Assembly: GCF_013314895.1 (NCBI RefSeq)
Contig: NZ_JABTYE010000011.1
Location: 121,881 to 185,880 of the forward strand
Reading direction: 5' to 3'
Length of the DNA: 64,000 nt
DNA from: Cupriavidus gilardii
GTDB taxonomy: Bacteria; Pseudomonadota; Gammaproteobacteria; Burkholderiales; Burkholderiaceae
The position numbers and the translations under genes were made by a program. Under the pieces are notes generated by a model. It was given only the letters and a program-made list of their open reading frames with translations. It was not told the DNA's origin and did no database searches. Positions 9,272 to 18,738 of the stretch are shown in pieces; position 1 is the stretch's first letter, and each line of letters opens with the position of its first letter.

Positions 9272-9808
9272 TCAGGCGGATCGGGAGGCTTGGGCGCCCT
9301 GGTCGACGCGCCGCCCCATGATGATCAGGTCGCGCTCGATGCCATCGAGCACCGCGACGCGCGGCAGTTCCCCCCAGCGGGCAAAGCCGAGCCGCTCGAA
9401 CAGCGCCAGGCTGGGCGCGTTGTGGCCGAAGATGAAACCGAGCAAGGTGTTGACGCCGATCGCCGGCGCGTGGGCCATCGCCCGTTCCAGCAGCAGCCGG
9501 CCCAGGCCCTGGCCGCGATAGCGGCCGTCCAGGTAGATCGACACTTCGCTGGTGGCGCCATAGGCCGGACGGCCGTAGAAATCCGAGTAGCTGAGCCAGC
9601 CGGCCAGCTGACCGCCGGCGTCCTCGACCACCCACAGCGGCCGGCGCTCGGGCCCGTGGGCGTCGAACCAGGGCTGGCGCGAGGCGACGCTGACCGGCTC
9701 GGTGTCGGCGGTGACCATGCGCGAGGCAACCGTGCTGTTGTAGATCGCGACGATGCCAGGCAGGTCCTGGCGCTGTGCGTCACGCACGGTGAAACCGCTT
9801 GCTTCCAT
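9272..9808 (-). CDS. GNAT N-acetyltransferase, phosphinothricin/MnaT type
   Basis: 178 residues covering the whole GNAT fold: FTVRDAQRQDLPGIVAIYN at the start, the PAT-type TADTEPVS and GRPAYGATSEVSIYL, and the acetyl-CoA pyrophosphate loop YRGQGLGRLLLE. The tail LFERLGFARWGELPRV is also typical of phosphinothricin acetyltransferase and L-amino-acid N-acyltransferase (MnaT). The probable reaction is N-acetylation of methionine-sulfone-like amino acids; substrate not proven. It sits between holB and tatD, where many relatives carry a PilZ gene instead. Confidence 0.88.
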   Translation of the reverse strand: MEASGFTVRDAQRQDLPGIVAIYNSTVASRMVTADTEPVSVASRQPWFDAHGPERRPLWVVEDAGGQLAGWLSYSDFYGRPAYGATSEVSIYLDGRYRGQGLGRLLLERAMAHAPAIGVNTLLGFIFGHNAPSLALFERLGFARWGELPRVAVLDGIERDLIIMGRRVDQGAQASRSA

Positions 9809-9891
9809 GTTTCTCTTCTTTTAAATCAAATCGTTATCGTTTGAACTTCAAGTGTTGCTTAAGGTTGCGCAGCGGTCTGCACGGGCCGCGG

Positions 9892-10929
9892 TCACGCCGG
9901 TTGCCGCTGGAACAGCTGCCGGTAGTCCATCAGCACCGCCTCCATCACCAGCCGCGCCGCGAGCGGATGCTGCTCGTGGCGGCGGTGCTGGACCAGCCGA
10001 GCGGCAAAGGCCTGCAGCCGATGCGCGTCGGTCACCGCGACACAGCGCTGCAGCGCAGCGGTCTCGCCGGGGAAGTAGCGCGCGCCGCCCCCGCCGCCCA
10101 GGCATAGCGCCAGCAGGTCGTAGGTCCAGCGCTGCAGGATGCCCAGCACCGACGGCACGGGCAGCTTCTGCAGCTGTTCGGCGGCGGCCAGCGCGTCGAG
10201 GCTCGGGCCGGCGGCGAGCTGGTCGACCAGCCAGCGCTGCAGGGGCAGCTCCTCGGCTTCGGCCGCATGCAGTGCGGTCAATGGCGCGCCGCCAGCCTGG
10301 GCCAGCTGGGCGGGTGCGTCGGCGACGCCTTGCGCTCTCAGCCATTCCAGTGCCGCCGGCTGGCTTGGGCGGCGCAGCGCGACCTGGCGGCAGCGTGACA
10401 GGATCGTTGGCAGGATCCGGTCGATGCGGTCGGTGACCAGCAGGAATACCGTCGCCGGCGGCGGTTCTTCCAACGTCTTCAGCAGCGCGTTGGCGCCCTC
10501 GTGCTGCAGCGCATCCAGTGGGTAAATCACCACCGGCCGCAGGCCCGACCGGTGCGTGCCGATGCCGACCGCCTCGATCAGCGCCCGCACCTGCTCCATC
10601 CGGATGATCTTGCTGGGCGCCTTTTTCTTGCCGCTGCTGCCGCCGTCGTCGGCCTTGCCCTCGGCGTCGGACTCGGCGCCTTCCATCGCCTCCGGCCGCA
10701 CCACGGTGAAATCGGGGTGATTGCCTTGGCTGAACCAGTGGCAGGCGGCGCAGGCGCCGCAGGGCTGGCCGTCGGCGAGCGGCGTGTCGCACAGCAACGC
10801 CTGGGCGAAATGCAGGGCCAGGTCGCGCTTGCCGATGCCTTGCTGCCCATGCAGCAGCAACGCGTGCGGCAGCCGGTCGCGCAGCGCCATCAGTTGCTGC
10901 CAGTCTTCGGTTTGCCAGGGATAGAGCAT
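9892..10929 (-). CDS. holB: DNA polymerase III delta-prime subunit
   Basis: 345-residue clamp-loader subunit. It shows the AAA+ fold with a P-loop-like HGQQGIGKRDLA, a zinc module (CDTPLADGQPCGACAAC), the conserved NALLKTLEEPP segment and sensor-1 LPTILSRCRQVAL. Delta-prime stabilises the clamp loader that places the beta clamp on DNA. A low-complexity insert with Asp/Glu/Gly and Lys (about residues 87-107) lies after the zinc module. The ATG at 10929 (MLYPWQTEDW) is chosen; a TTG three codons upstream is possible. The tmk-holB order is typical of betaproteobacteria, with a 117-base gap here. Confidence 0.93.
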   Translation of the reverse strand: MLYPWQTEDWQQLMALRDRLPHALLLHGQQGIGKRDLALHFAQALLCDTPLADGQPCGACAACHWFSQGNHPDFTVVRPEAMEGAESDAEGKADDGGSSGKKKAPSKIIRMEQVRALIEAVGIGTHRSGLRPVVIYPLDALQHEGANALLKTLEEPPPATVFLLVTDRIDRILPTILSRCRQVALRRPSQPAALEWLRAQGVADAPAQLAQAGGAPLTALHAAEAEELPLQRWLVDQLAAGPSLDALAAAEQLQKLPVPSVLGILQRWTYDLLALCLGGGGGARYFPGETAALQRCVAVTDAHRLQAFAARLVQHRRHEQHPLAARLVMEAVLMDYRQLFQRQPA

Positions 10930-11046
10930 GGAAATCAACGAGTTATCGGCAGAAGTTGATGTAGCTTGAGAGGAATTGACGTCGTTGCCGATTTCGCAAT
11001 GGCGTGACTCTGCCTCATATCACCGCGTCTTGATAGTGTTTCAGAT

Positions 11047-11661
11047 TCAAAGACTTGCGATAATCTGCTCGAGCGTTTTCTGAATCTCGGCGATCGGTCG
11101 CGTGCTGTCGATCAGGCGGAAGCGCGCCGGCGACTCTTCGGCCCGGCGCAGGTATTCGGTCCGGGTCCGGGCAAAAAATGCAGCCGATTCGGCCTCGAAC
11201 TTGTCCGGCTCGCGCGCACCGGCCAGACGCGCGCTGGCCACCTCGAGCGGCACGTCAAACAGCAACGTCAGGTCCGGCTGCAGATCCCCCTGCACCCAGC
11301 GCTCCAGCGCCTCCAGACGCTGCCGGGCCAGGCCACGGCCGCCGCCCTGGTAGGCGAACGTCGCATCGGTAAAGCGGTCGGAAATGACCCAATCGCCGCG
11401 TGCCAGCGCCGGCTCGATGACTTCGGCCAGATGCTCCCTGCGGGCGGCGAACATCAGCAGCGCCTCGGTTTCCAGATGCATCTTGCGGTGCAGCAACAGC
11501 TGGCGCAGGTCCTCGCCGAGCGCGGTGCCGCCAGGCTCGCGCGTGGTGACGACGCGCCTGCCCTGCCCCAGCCGCGCCTGCAACTGCTCGGCGAACCACG
11601 CCAGGTGGGTGCTCTTGCCGGCGCCGTCGATGCCTTCGAAGGTAATGAATGTTCCGCGCAT
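11047..11661 (-). CDS. tmk: Thymidylate kinase
   Basis: 204 residues, the usual length. The P-loop is [11 protein letters not shown] and the dTMP-binding region is [18 protein letters not shown]. The DR(Y/F) motif appears as [18 protein letters not shown]. It phosphorylates dTMP to dTDP for DNA synthesis. The ATG at 11661 gives [10 protein letters not shown], the standard N-terminus; the longer open frame upstream is read-through of the mltG region in another frame. It lies 17 bases downstream of mltG, in one operon toward holB. Confidence 0.95.
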   Translation of the reverse strand: MRGTFITFEGIDGAGKSTHLAWFAEQLQARLGQGRRVVTTREPGGTALGEDLRQLLLHRKMHLETEALLMFAARREHLAEVIEPALARGDWVISDRFTDATFAYQGGGRGLARQRLEALERWVQGDLQPDLTLLFDVPLEVASARLAGAREPDKFEAESAAFFARTRTEYLRRAEESPARFRLIDSTRPIAEIQKTLEQIIASL

Positions 11662-11678
11662 GTCGATCGTGTTCGTGA

Positions 11679-12674
11679 TTATTTGCCGCGCTGGTATTGA
11701 TCGACCGCGCGATTGTGTTCCGGAAGTGTGTTGGAGAACTGGCTGGTGCCGTCGCCGCGCGCGACGAAATACAGCGCGTCGGTCGGGGCCGGCGTGGTCG
11801 CCGCCGCCAGCGAGGCCACGCCCGGCAAGGCGATCGGCGTCGGCGGCAGGCCGGTGCGGGTGTAAGTATTGTACGGAGTGTCGGCCTGCAGATCGCGCTT
11901 GCGCAGGTTGCCGTCGAACAGCTCGCCGATGCCGTAGATCACGGTCGGATCGGTCTGCAGCATCATGTTCTTGCGCAGCCGGTTGATGAAGACGGCGGCG
12001 ATCATCGGCCGCTCGGCCGGCTGGCCGGTTTCCTTTTCGACGATCGACGCCATGATCAACGCCTCGTAGGGCGTCTTGTACGGCAGGTCCGGCGAGCGGG
12101 CATTCCAGGCGTCGTTCAGACGCCGCTGCATCGCGCGGTAGGCGTGCTTGTACAGCTCGACATCGCTGCTGCCGCGCGCAAACAGATAGGTGTCGGGGAA
12201 GAACAGGCCCTCGGCCGAGGTCTCGGTGGCGCCGATTGCCTTGAGCAGCTCCGCCTCGCTCATGCCCCTGGTGTCGTGGCGCATCGCCGGATGGGCGTCC
12301 ACCGCGGCGCGCATCCGGCGAAATTCCCAGCCCTCGATCACGGTCAGCACATGGTGGTTGACCTCGCCTCGCGCGATGCGGCCGATCACCTGCAGCGGCG
12401 TGACGCCGCTCTCGAACTGGTAGCCGCCGGCCTTCAGGCTGGCGTGGTTGCCGGTTGCCCGGGCCAGCAGCACGAACAGCCGGGCATCGATCGGCACGCC
12501 GCCGCGGGCGACCTGACGGGCGACGCTCGGCACGCTGGAATTGGGTTTGATGATGACTTCGAGCGGCGAGGTGCGCAGCGTCAACGGCCGGTTGGCCCAC
12601 CAGGCGAAGGCGCCGGCGGCGGCCAGCGCGAAGGCCACGGCGGCCAGAACCAGCCGGGAAAGAAAACGTTTCAT
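11679..12674 (-). CDS. mltG: Endolytic murein transglycosylase MltG (YceG)
   Basis: 331 residues. One N-terminal membrane anchor ([20 protein letters not shown]) is followed by a LysM-like region ([20 protein letters not shown]) and the catalytic YceG domain. The catalytic-site signature is [19 protein letters not shown], with the Glu in VEKE, and the late motifs [23 protein letters not shown] are present in the protein's C-terminal third. MltG cleaves nascent glycan strands at the inner membrane and sets strand length. ATG 12674 (MKRFLSRL) is used. It is the first gene of an mltG-tmk-holB run and is divergent from ygfZ. Confidence 0.94.
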   Translation of the reverse strand: MKRFLSRLVLAAVAFALAAAGAFAWWANRPLTLRTSPLEVIIKPNSSVPSVARQVARGGVPIDARLFVLLARATGNHASLKAGGYQFESGVTPLQVIGRIARGEVNHHVLTVIEGWEFRRMRAAVDAHPAMRHDTRGMSEAELLKAIGATETSAEGLFFPDTYLFARGSSDVELYKHAYRAMQRRLNDAWNARSPDLPYKTPYEALIMASIVEKETGQPAERPMIAAVFINRLRKNMMLQTDPTVIYGIGELFDGNLRKRDLQADTPYNTYTRTGLPPTPIALPGVASLAAATTPAPTDALYFVARGDGTSQFSNTLPEHNRAVDQYQRGK

Positions 12675-12849
12675 CGACAAGCTTGGAAAGGTACGGGTCT
12701 GCGTGAATCAAGGCCGCCGGGCGGCTGGAAAACGGGCAATGCGGCCAAAGTGGCGAGCAACAGGACGACGCGGCCGTCGCAGCGGTTGATCGGAAGGCGG
12801 CCGCTTCGGCTTTGCCGGGCGCCGGCCGCGATGACGGCAGACCCATATA

Positions 12850-12900
12850 ATACCGGGAGCCTTGTCAGGAGCCCCGGTATCCCGCGTCACAAGTTGTGAC
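12850..12900. promoter_or_regulatory. Palindromic sites in the mltG-ygfZ divergent promoter region
   Basis: GTCACAAGTTGTGAC (12886-12900) is a perfect palindrome of 7-bp arms around a central G. Just before it, ATACCGGG (12850-12857) and CCCGGTAT (12873-12880) form a second inverted repeat. They lie in a 291-base divergent spacer. An operator is likely but the regulator is unknown. Confidence 0.5.
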
Positions 12901-12965
12901 AGGCTCCGCACAAGCCATCCGCCAACCGTGCCGGTCTCGCGCCGGCCTCGAATCGAAGTCACTCC

Positions 12966-13973
12966 ATGCACGCCCCCAATCCCGCCCGCGCCGCCCAGTT
13001 CGCCGCCCTGCGCCAGGACGGCGTCGTTTGCCGCCCCGCCAATCTGGGGCTGATCCGCGTGGCCGGCGATGACGCCGCCGCCTTCCTGCACAGCCAGCTG
13101 ACCAATGCCGTCGAGGACCTCGCGCCGGGGCAGGCCCGGCTGGCCGGCTATTGTTCCGCCAAGGGCCGTCTGCTGGCGACGCTGCTGATCTGGCGCGATG
13201 CCCAGGGCATCGCCATGCAGCTGTCGGCCGATCTGCAGCCGGCGATCCAGAAGCGGCTGTCGATGTTCGTGCTGCGCGCCAAGGCCAGGCTGTCCGACCT
13301 GGGCGCTGAGTCGAGCATCATCGGCGTTGCCGGCGCCAAGGGCGGCAGCGCGCTCGGCGCCGCCGGTCTGCCGGCTCCGTCCGAGCCCTGGACCACCGCC
13401 AGCGCCGGCGAGGCTACCGTGATCCGCCTGCCCGACGCCGACGGCGTGCCGCGCTGGCAGGTCGTGACGCCCGCTGCCCAGGCCGATGCCCTGCAGCAAA
13501 CGCTCGGCACCACGCTGCTGCCGGCCGATGCCGAGCTGTGGGACTGGCTCGAGATCCGCGCCGGCATCCCACGCATCGTGATCGCGACGCAGGAACAGTT
13601 CGTGCCGCAGATGATCAATTTCGAGCTGATCGGCGGCGTCAATTTCCGCAAGGGCTGCTATCCGGGCCAGGAAGTCGTCGCGCGCAGCCAGTATCGCGGC
13701 ACGCTCAAGCGGCGCATGTGGCTGGTCAGCGGCGAAGGCGAAACACCGGACGAAGGCGCGGAAATCTATCGTGCCGACGATCCCGGCCAGCCTAGCGGCA
13801 TGATCGTCAACGCCGCGCCCAAGCCCGATGGCGGCGGCTGGGATGCGCTGGCCGAGCTGAAGATCGATGCGGCCGGCGCCAGCCTGCACCTGGGCCATGC
13901 CGAGGGGCTGGCGGTCACCGTGGGCGAGCTGCCCTACCCGGTGCCGCTGCTGGCCACCGATCCGGCCGCCTGA
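12966..13973 (+). CDS. ygfZ: Folate-binding protein YgfZ (GcvT-like, Fe-S cluster maintenance)
   Basis: 335 residues. It has the GcvT/YgfZ fold with FLHSQLTNAVEDL near the N-terminus and the diagnostic motif KGCYPGQE (with the conserved Cys) in VNFRKGCYPGQEVVARSQYRG, split here as in the family. YgfZ uses a folate to support Fe-S enzyme assembly and tRNA thiolation (MiaB). It is divergent from mltG, as in many betaproteobacteria, and is followed by DUF4936 and NRDE genes on the same strand. Confidence 0.93.
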   Translation: MHAPNPARAAQFAALRQDGVVCRPANLGLIRVAGDDAAAFLHSQLTNAVEDLAPGQARLAGYCSAKGRLLATLLIWRDAQGIAMQLSADLQPAIQKRLSMFVLRAKARLSDLGAESSIIGVAGAKGGSALGAAGLPAPSEPWTTASAGEATVIRLPDADGVPRWQVVTPAAQADALQQTLGTTLLPADAELWDWLEIRAGIPRIVIATQEQFVPQMINFELIGGVNFRKGCYPGQEVVARSQYRGTLKRRMWLVSGEGETPDEGAEIYRADDPGQPSGMIVNAAPKPDGGGWDALAELKIDAAGASLHLGHAEGLAVTVGELPYPVPLLATDPAA

Positions 13974-13992
13974 GACCGTGCAGGGCGCAGGG

Positions 13993-14057
13993 GTCCAAAA
14001 AGGTCCAAGAAAGGTCCATCAGATCCAACAGATCCACAGATCCAATAGATCCATAGA
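13993..14057. repeat. Degenerate short tandem repeat downstream of ygfZ
   Basis: Five or more copies of a 9-10 base unit, GGTCCAARAA drifting into GATCCANAGA, run head to tail through the ygfZ-DUF4936 spacer. No hairpin and no reading frame of interest were seen. Confidence 0.75.
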
Positions 14058-14086
14058 GTTCGCAGGATCCGCACGGAGAAGCCGCA

Positions 14087-14377
14087 ATGAGCGAGCACCT
14101 GTTCGTCTACTTCCGCGTACGCGAGCCCGAGGCCGCCGAGGCGCTGCCGCACTGGCACCGCTGGATGGCGACGGTGGCCGAGGCCACCGGGATCGGTGGT
14201 ACGCTGATGCGCAGACCCGAAACCCGCACCGGCCTGCAGACCTGGATGGAGGCCTATGCCGACGTGCCGCCGGCCTTCGATGCGACGCTCGACGGTCTCT
14301 GGCGGCAAAGCGGTTTGCAGCACTGGCTCGAAGGCGAGCGCCAGGTCGAACGATTCGTCGACCTGGACCTGTTGTAG
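14087..14377 (+). CDS. DUF4936 family protein
   Basis: 96 residues. The pattern LFVYFRVREPEAAEALPHW resembles a small ferredoxin-like alpha/beta monomer. RPETRTGLQTWMEAYADVP and ERQVERFVDLDLL are typical of DUF4936, a short protein found next to ygfZ in Burkholderiales. Function unknown. A purine-rich GGAGAAG lies 7 bases before the ATG. Conserved linkage with ygfZ suggests a related role, but nothing in the sequence shows catalysis. Confidence 0.82.
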   Translation: MSEHLFVYFRVREPEAAEALPHWHRWMATVAEATGIGGTLMRRPETRTGLQTWMEAYADVPPAFDATLDGLWRQSGLQHWLEGERQVERFVDLDLL

Positions 14378-14425
14378 CGCGGCGCCGCCTGCACTGATGC
14401 AGCGGCCCGCAACAAGGAAAGGCTT

Positions 14426-15268
14426 ATGTGTTTGATCCTCGTCGCCTGGCAGGCCCACCCCGACTATGCCCTGGTGGTCGCCGCCAATCGCGATGAATTC
14501 TATGTCCGCCCGGCGGCGCCGGCGCACTGGTGGGACGATGCGCCCGAGGTGCTGGCCGGCCGCGACCAGGCGGACGTGATCGGCGAAGCCGGCACCTGGA
14601 TGGGCGTGACCGCCGGCGGGCGCTTTGCCGCGCTGACCAACTACCGCGCGCCGTCCGAGAAGCGCACCGATGCGCGCTCGCGCGGCGAACTGGTGGCGGG
14701 CTTTCTGCGCGGCGAGGCGTCTCCCGAGCAATATGTCGGCGATCTGGCGCGCGGCGCCGGCATCCGCAGCCCCGGCGCCTACAACGGCTTCAACCTGCTC
14801 GCGGGCGATCTCGATGCACTGTGGTGGTACAGCAACCGCTCGCCCGACGGTGCCCCGCAGCGGCTCAAGCCCGGGCTGTACGGGCTGTCCAACGCGCTGC
14901 TCGACACGCCGTGGCCGAAGGTGCGCAGCCGGGTCGGCGCGCTGGCCGAGACGCTGGCCGCCGATACCGGCGCACCCAATGCCAGCGTCGAGCCCTATCT
15001 GGCGCTGCTGGCCGATACGCGGCAGGCCTGCGATTTCGAACTGCCGCAGACCGGCGTCGCGCCCGAGTGGGAAAAGCTGCTGTCGTCGGCCTTTATCCGC
15101 TCGCCGTCGTACGGCACCCGCGCCAGCACGGTGCTGCGGGTGCGCCACGATGGCCGCTTCGACCTGAGCGAGCGCAGCTTCGATGCGGCAGGGCCGATCG
15201 GCGAGGTCTCCTACCGCGGCCAGATGAACGTTGCCAGCCGCGCGGGTACGATTCCCGCGCCACGCTGA
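14426..15268 (+). CDS. NRDE (TANGO2-like) family protein
   Basis: 280 residues. It begins MCLILVAW, with Cys at position 2 as the potential N-terminal nucleophile of an Ntn-hydrolase-like fold. The family signature AANRDEFYVRPAAPAHWW follows, then GGRFAALTNYR and GLSNALLDTPWPKV. Bacterial and mitochondrial TANGO2 relatives are implicated in heme or lipid handling; the bacterial role is not established. AAGGAAAGG lies before the ATG. It converges on the MFS gene. Confidence 0.9.
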   Translation: MCLILVAWQAHPDYALVVAANRDEFYVRPAAPAHWWDDAPEVLAGRDQADVIGEAGTWMGVTAGGRFAALTNYRAPSEKRTDARSRGELVAGFLRGEASPEQYVGDLARGAGIRSPGAYNGFNLLAGDLDALWWYSNRSPDGAPQRLKPGLYGLSNALLDTPWPKVRSRVGALAETLAADTGAPNASVEPYLALLADTRQACDFELPQTGVAPEWEKLLSSAFIRSPSYGTRASTVLRVRHDGRFDLSERSFDAAGPIGEVSYRGQMNVASRAGTIPAPR

Positions 15269-15276
15269 TCACATCG

Positions 15277-16506
15277 TCAGTTCGACAGATAACGCCGCAC
15301 CGTGCGCGCCCCCGCCACCGCAATCCAGCCCATCGTCAGCGCCACCAGGCCGAGCCCATAGCGCAGATCGCTGGCGTGGGCGACGCCGCCGATCATCACC
15401 GGCCCCAGCATCAGCCCGATATAGCCGAAGCGCGCCACGCGCGAGATGCCCTCGGCCGCCGGCACCCCAGGCAGCCGCGACGCGGCCACGAAGAAGATCG
15501 GCACCATATTGGCCGCGCCCAGGCCCATCATCGCAAAGCCCAGCAGGCTCGCCCACGGCGCGGGCCACAGCAGCGCCAGGCTGATGCCGACGAAAGCCAG
15601 CCAGGCGCTCGCCGTCAGCGTGCCGGCATCGCTCCAGCGCGCCCGCGCGAGGTCGCCAGTAAAGCGGCCGAACGCCATGCCGCCGGAGAACGCCGCGTAC
15701 CCGAAGCTGATCCAGCCGGTCGGCGCCTGCGCGATCTCGCGCATATAGACGCTGGTCCAGTCGTACATCGCGCCCTCGCCCACCAACCCGAGAAACGCCA
15801 TCAGTCCGAGCAGCCACAGTGCGCGGCCAGCATGATCGTGGCCCTTGTCGGCGTGCGGTGCGGTCGGATGATCGGGCAGCAGCCAGCGCTTCGAGGCCAG
15901 CCCGACGCCGGCGGTCAGCAGCGCCATGCCGATCGCGTGCGCCAGCGGCGAAACCTGCAGCGACAGCAGCAGCCCGCCCACGGCCGCGCCGACCATGCCG
16001 CCGAGGCTGAACATGCCGTGCAGCGCCGACATGATGGGCTTGTGGCGATTCGATTCGACCGTGGCGGCCTGGGCGTTCATCGCGACGTCGAACACGGCGC
16101 TGGCCATGCCGAAGGCGATCAGCGCCGGCACCAGCGCGTAGAAATGCGGCATCGCCAGGATCGCGATCGTCGCCAGGCCGTACGCCACGCCGCCCGACAT
16201 GCAGGCGCGCGTGCTGCCGACCCGCCCGATCCAGCGTCCCACCGGGCCCATCGCGATGATGGCGCCGAAGGCCACCGCCAGCATGGCCATCGACAGCACC
16301 GCGTCGGACAGGTCGAAGCGCGCCTTGATGGTCGGAATATGGACGCCCCACGTGGCGAAGGTCGCGCCATTGACGAAGAACAGCGCCATCGTGGCCCAGG
16401 TGGCGGGGCCGGTGCGCAGCGGCGGAGGGGACGGGTTCGGAGTGCCGAGCTCAGGCGCCGACGGGGATGTCGCCGGTCGGGGCAGTTCGGTGGAGAGGTC
16501 GTTCAT
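15277..16506 (-). CDS. MFS transporter (YbjJ/drug-exporter type)
   Basis: 409 residues with about 12 hydrophobic segments. The first helix pair reads TMALFFVNGATFATWGVHIP, followed by the loop 2-3 motif GPVGRWIGRVGSTR, a variant of the MFS G-x-x-x-D/G-R motif. The sugar or glycoside-efflux-like half is followed by a cytoplasmic loop rich in His/Asp (DHPTAPHADKGHDH). Substrate not predictable. The N-terminal 30 residues are Pro/Ser-rich. The ATG at 16506 (MNDLSTEL) has no clear Shine-Dalgarno; a nearby direct repeat of GTATCGAGCC lies upstream. Confidence 0.88.
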   Translation of the reverse strand: MNDLSTELPRPATSPSAPELGTPNPSPPPLRTGPATWATMALFFVNGATFATWGVHIPTIKARFDLSDAVLSMAMLAVAFGAIIAMGPVGRWIGRVGSTRACMSGGVAYGLATIAILAMPHFYALVPALIAFGMASAVFDVAMNAQAATVESNRHKPIMSALHGMFSLGGMVGAAVGGLLLSLQVSPLAHAIGMALLTAGVGLASKRWLLPDHPTAPHADKGHDHAGRALWLLGLMAFLGLVGEGAMYDWTSVYMREIAQAPTGWISFGYAAFSGGMAFGRFTGDLARARWSDAGTLTASAWLAFVGISLALLWPAPWASLLGFAMMGLGAANMVPIFFVAASRLPGVPAAEGISRVARFGYIGLMLGPVMIGGVAHASDLRYGLGLVALTMGWIAVAGARTVRRYLSN

Positions 16507-16686
16507 GCAATACGGCTCGATACGGCTCGATACGGCGCAAGACATGCAAAGGCGCTGGCGGGACCTTGCATGGTCTCATACCGTCGGCCAGCCGGCCGTC
16601 GGCCGATGGCTGACGCGCTGGGGACGCGCGCCCCGCAGCGATGTCGAGGCGCCGGACGCGCTGCAGGCTGCCGAGGTCTGCGACGC

Positions 16687-17127
16687 TCAGCCCTGCGCGC
16701 CGCCCCCCAGACGCTTGCGCATCTCGATATGGGGAATGCCCGCTTCCTCGAACGGCTCGCCGACCTGCTGGAAGCCGACGCGGGCGTAGAACGGCGCCGC
16801 ATGCGATTGCGCGTTGAGCACCAGCTCGGGATAGCCGAGCTCCTCCGCCTTGGCCATCAGCGCATCGAGCACGCGCGCGCCGATGCCGGTGCCGCGCGCG
16901 CTGGCCAGTACCGCCATGCGGCCGATATGGCCATCGGGCAGCAGCCGGCCGGTGGCCACCGCGACGCCGTGCGCGTCATAGGCGATCGCATGCCAGCTGG
17001 GCTCGTCCCATTCGTCCCACTCGAGTTCGACCGGCACGCCCTGCTCTTCGACGAACACGGCATAGCGGATCGCGCGCGCGGTCTCGCGCGCTTCGGACCA
17101 AGGCAGCAGGCGAACGGTGAGGGTCAT
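16687..17127 (-). CDS. GNAT family N-acetyltransferase
   Basis: 146 residues. VRLLPWSEARETARAIRYAV opens the GNAT fold. VFVEEQGVPVELEWDEWD resembles the ElaA/YjcF group of acetyltransferases. The acetyl-CoA loop is ARGTGIGARVLDALM, and FYARVGFQQVGEPFEEAGIPH closes the fold. Substrate unknown. The ATG at 17127 starts the recognisable fold; the open frame extends farther upstream without conserved sequence. It stands alone between the MFS gene and the phosphatase-like gene. Confidence 0.88.
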   Translation of the reverse strand: MTLTVRLLPWSEARETARAIRYAVFVEEQGVPVELEWDEWDEPSWHAIAYDAHGVAVATGRLLPDGHIGRMAVLASARGTGIGARVLDALMAKAEELGYPELVLNAQSHAAPFYARVGFQQVGEPFEEAGIPHIEMRKRLGGGAQG

Positions 17128-17339
17128 GGTGAGAGAGATGACGCGTCGGTTGGCGAGGATCGGCATGATACTCGCGTCGGGCCGATCTTTCAGCGGACCT
17201 TCTTGGGACCGGCAATATGGCCACAATACAGGCCGCCCATCGCCCTGCAAGAAACGACTTCATACGGACAATCCGGAGCCCCAGCATGCCGGATTCGCAT
17301 GGCTGCCGCGCTGGCGTGAAGGCGGCGAACCGCTCGCCT

Positions 17340-18606
17340 TCATCGGGTCCGCCATGCCTTCATGGCCGACTCCCTTGCCAGCGTCAGCGGGTCGGGCTCG
17401 GGGTCACGCTGCAGCGGCACGGCCGGCGTCACGCCGAGCAGCGGTTTACCGCGTTCGCGCGCGAATAACGCCAGGCAGGCGATGGTCTTCCGATCCGAGC
17501 GCACGCGCGTGTCGCGTTCGGCGGATATCGCGGACGATCGTTTCGACCGACGCGCTCGACGACGGATCGTCGAGCACCGTAGCGACGATGACCATTGCAC
17601 TTCGGCCAGCACCGCTATTGCAATGGACAATGGGCAGCAAACTGGCCGACCAGCGCGCCGCCCGGATGCGGGCGCCGAGCCAGGCCAACTCCGCCGACGA
17701 CATGATGCCGTTCTTGCCCGTTTGGCGCAGATGCACGACCTCGACATCGTGGCTGCGCGACTCCAGCTCGCGCGTTGGATTGGCCGAGCCTTCCTTCACC
17801 CGGATCACACCGGTGCTGATGCTGTCCAGGCCGGACTCCGTCAAGGGCGACATCGGCTCGATGGCCTGGATCTCGATCAGCCAGGACTCCCGGCAATACA
17901 TGCCGCCGTGGGCCAGATACGAGCCAAGCAGGCCCGGCTCGTCCGCGGGCAGCATGTGCCGGACTTCTGGCGGGATGTAGCGCAGATCCGCGCGTGCCGC
18001 GCTGGGCCGGAAATAATCGGGCATCCGTTCCTGGGGATTGGCGATTTCCGCGTCCGAGCCCAGCACCACGATCAACGGCGGATGATCGCACAGCAACTGC
18101 TTCAGAAATGCGATCAGACTCTCGCCGGGCAAAGGGTGCTGGGTTGCGACGGCGATCGGCTTGCCTTGCACGCTGACCGTATTGCCGTTGAGCCAGGTAC
18201 CTTGATACCAGTGCTGCTGTCGCGGCCATGCCGTGCGCGATTCGGGCTGCAACCCGTTGTAGCGGTCGCCCGGGCGCGAAGCGAGATAGCTCGCTTGTTG
18301 CTCGATTTGCGCGGTGTGCTGAGCGAGCCGGGACATCAGTTGCCTGAAGTCCTCGCAACCCTTGATCGCCTGCAGCGGGGTTCTTGGAGCGGGATCTACG
18401 GCGGCGGCCGGCGGCGTGAACACCTCTCGGGCCAGATCGGCAGCCTGCGTCAATGGCTCTGGCGTCTGCACCAGCACCACGAGCGAGCCATCGTGCAGAT
18501 GACCTTGCCGTTGCGCGGCATCGTCGTTGGTGGGCGTCGTGTCGGCCGGCGCCGTGGCGCTCGATGTCGAGGACGTGCCGGATGCGATGGTGTGATGACC
18601 GAGCAT
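17340..18606 (-). pseudogene. Protein-tyrosine-phosphatase-like protein with a probable 3' frameshift
   Basis: The frame from ATG 18606 (GGAGGG upstream) runs 386 residues and stops at 17446. It carries the PTP P-loop PIVHCNSGAGRSA, matching HC-X5-R-S, near residue 315. After VETIVRDIRRTR the text becomes Arg/His-rich and ends abruptly. In the next frame, from about 17511 to 17340, a family-like tail is readable: RVRSDRKTIACLALFARERG, then KPLLGVTP. Loss of one CG dinucleotide in a CG-rich stretch near 17508-17516 would explain this. The usual WPD acid loop before the P-loop is not recognisable (HLRQTGKNGIMSS occupies its place). The Ser/Thr/Ala/Pro-rich N-terminus resembles that of secreted effector phosphatases, but secretion is not shown. 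Confidence 0.65.
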
Positions 18607-18738
18607 GGTTGTACCCTCCAGGAAAGAAGGGCTGAGCCTGCCAGATCGGAAGGCGGGCTTCTTGCGCTTTTCGCGCGGCTCAGGGCGATCTGGGGAGGCA
18701 ATCGCGCATGCGGCCCTACCGCACTACCGCACGAGCTC

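Noticed and set aside
14530..17319. 929-codon plus-strand frame across NRDE, MFS and GNAT genes
   Set aside because: It is an overlap of several real genes in another frame; Arg/Ala/Gly-rich with no motif.
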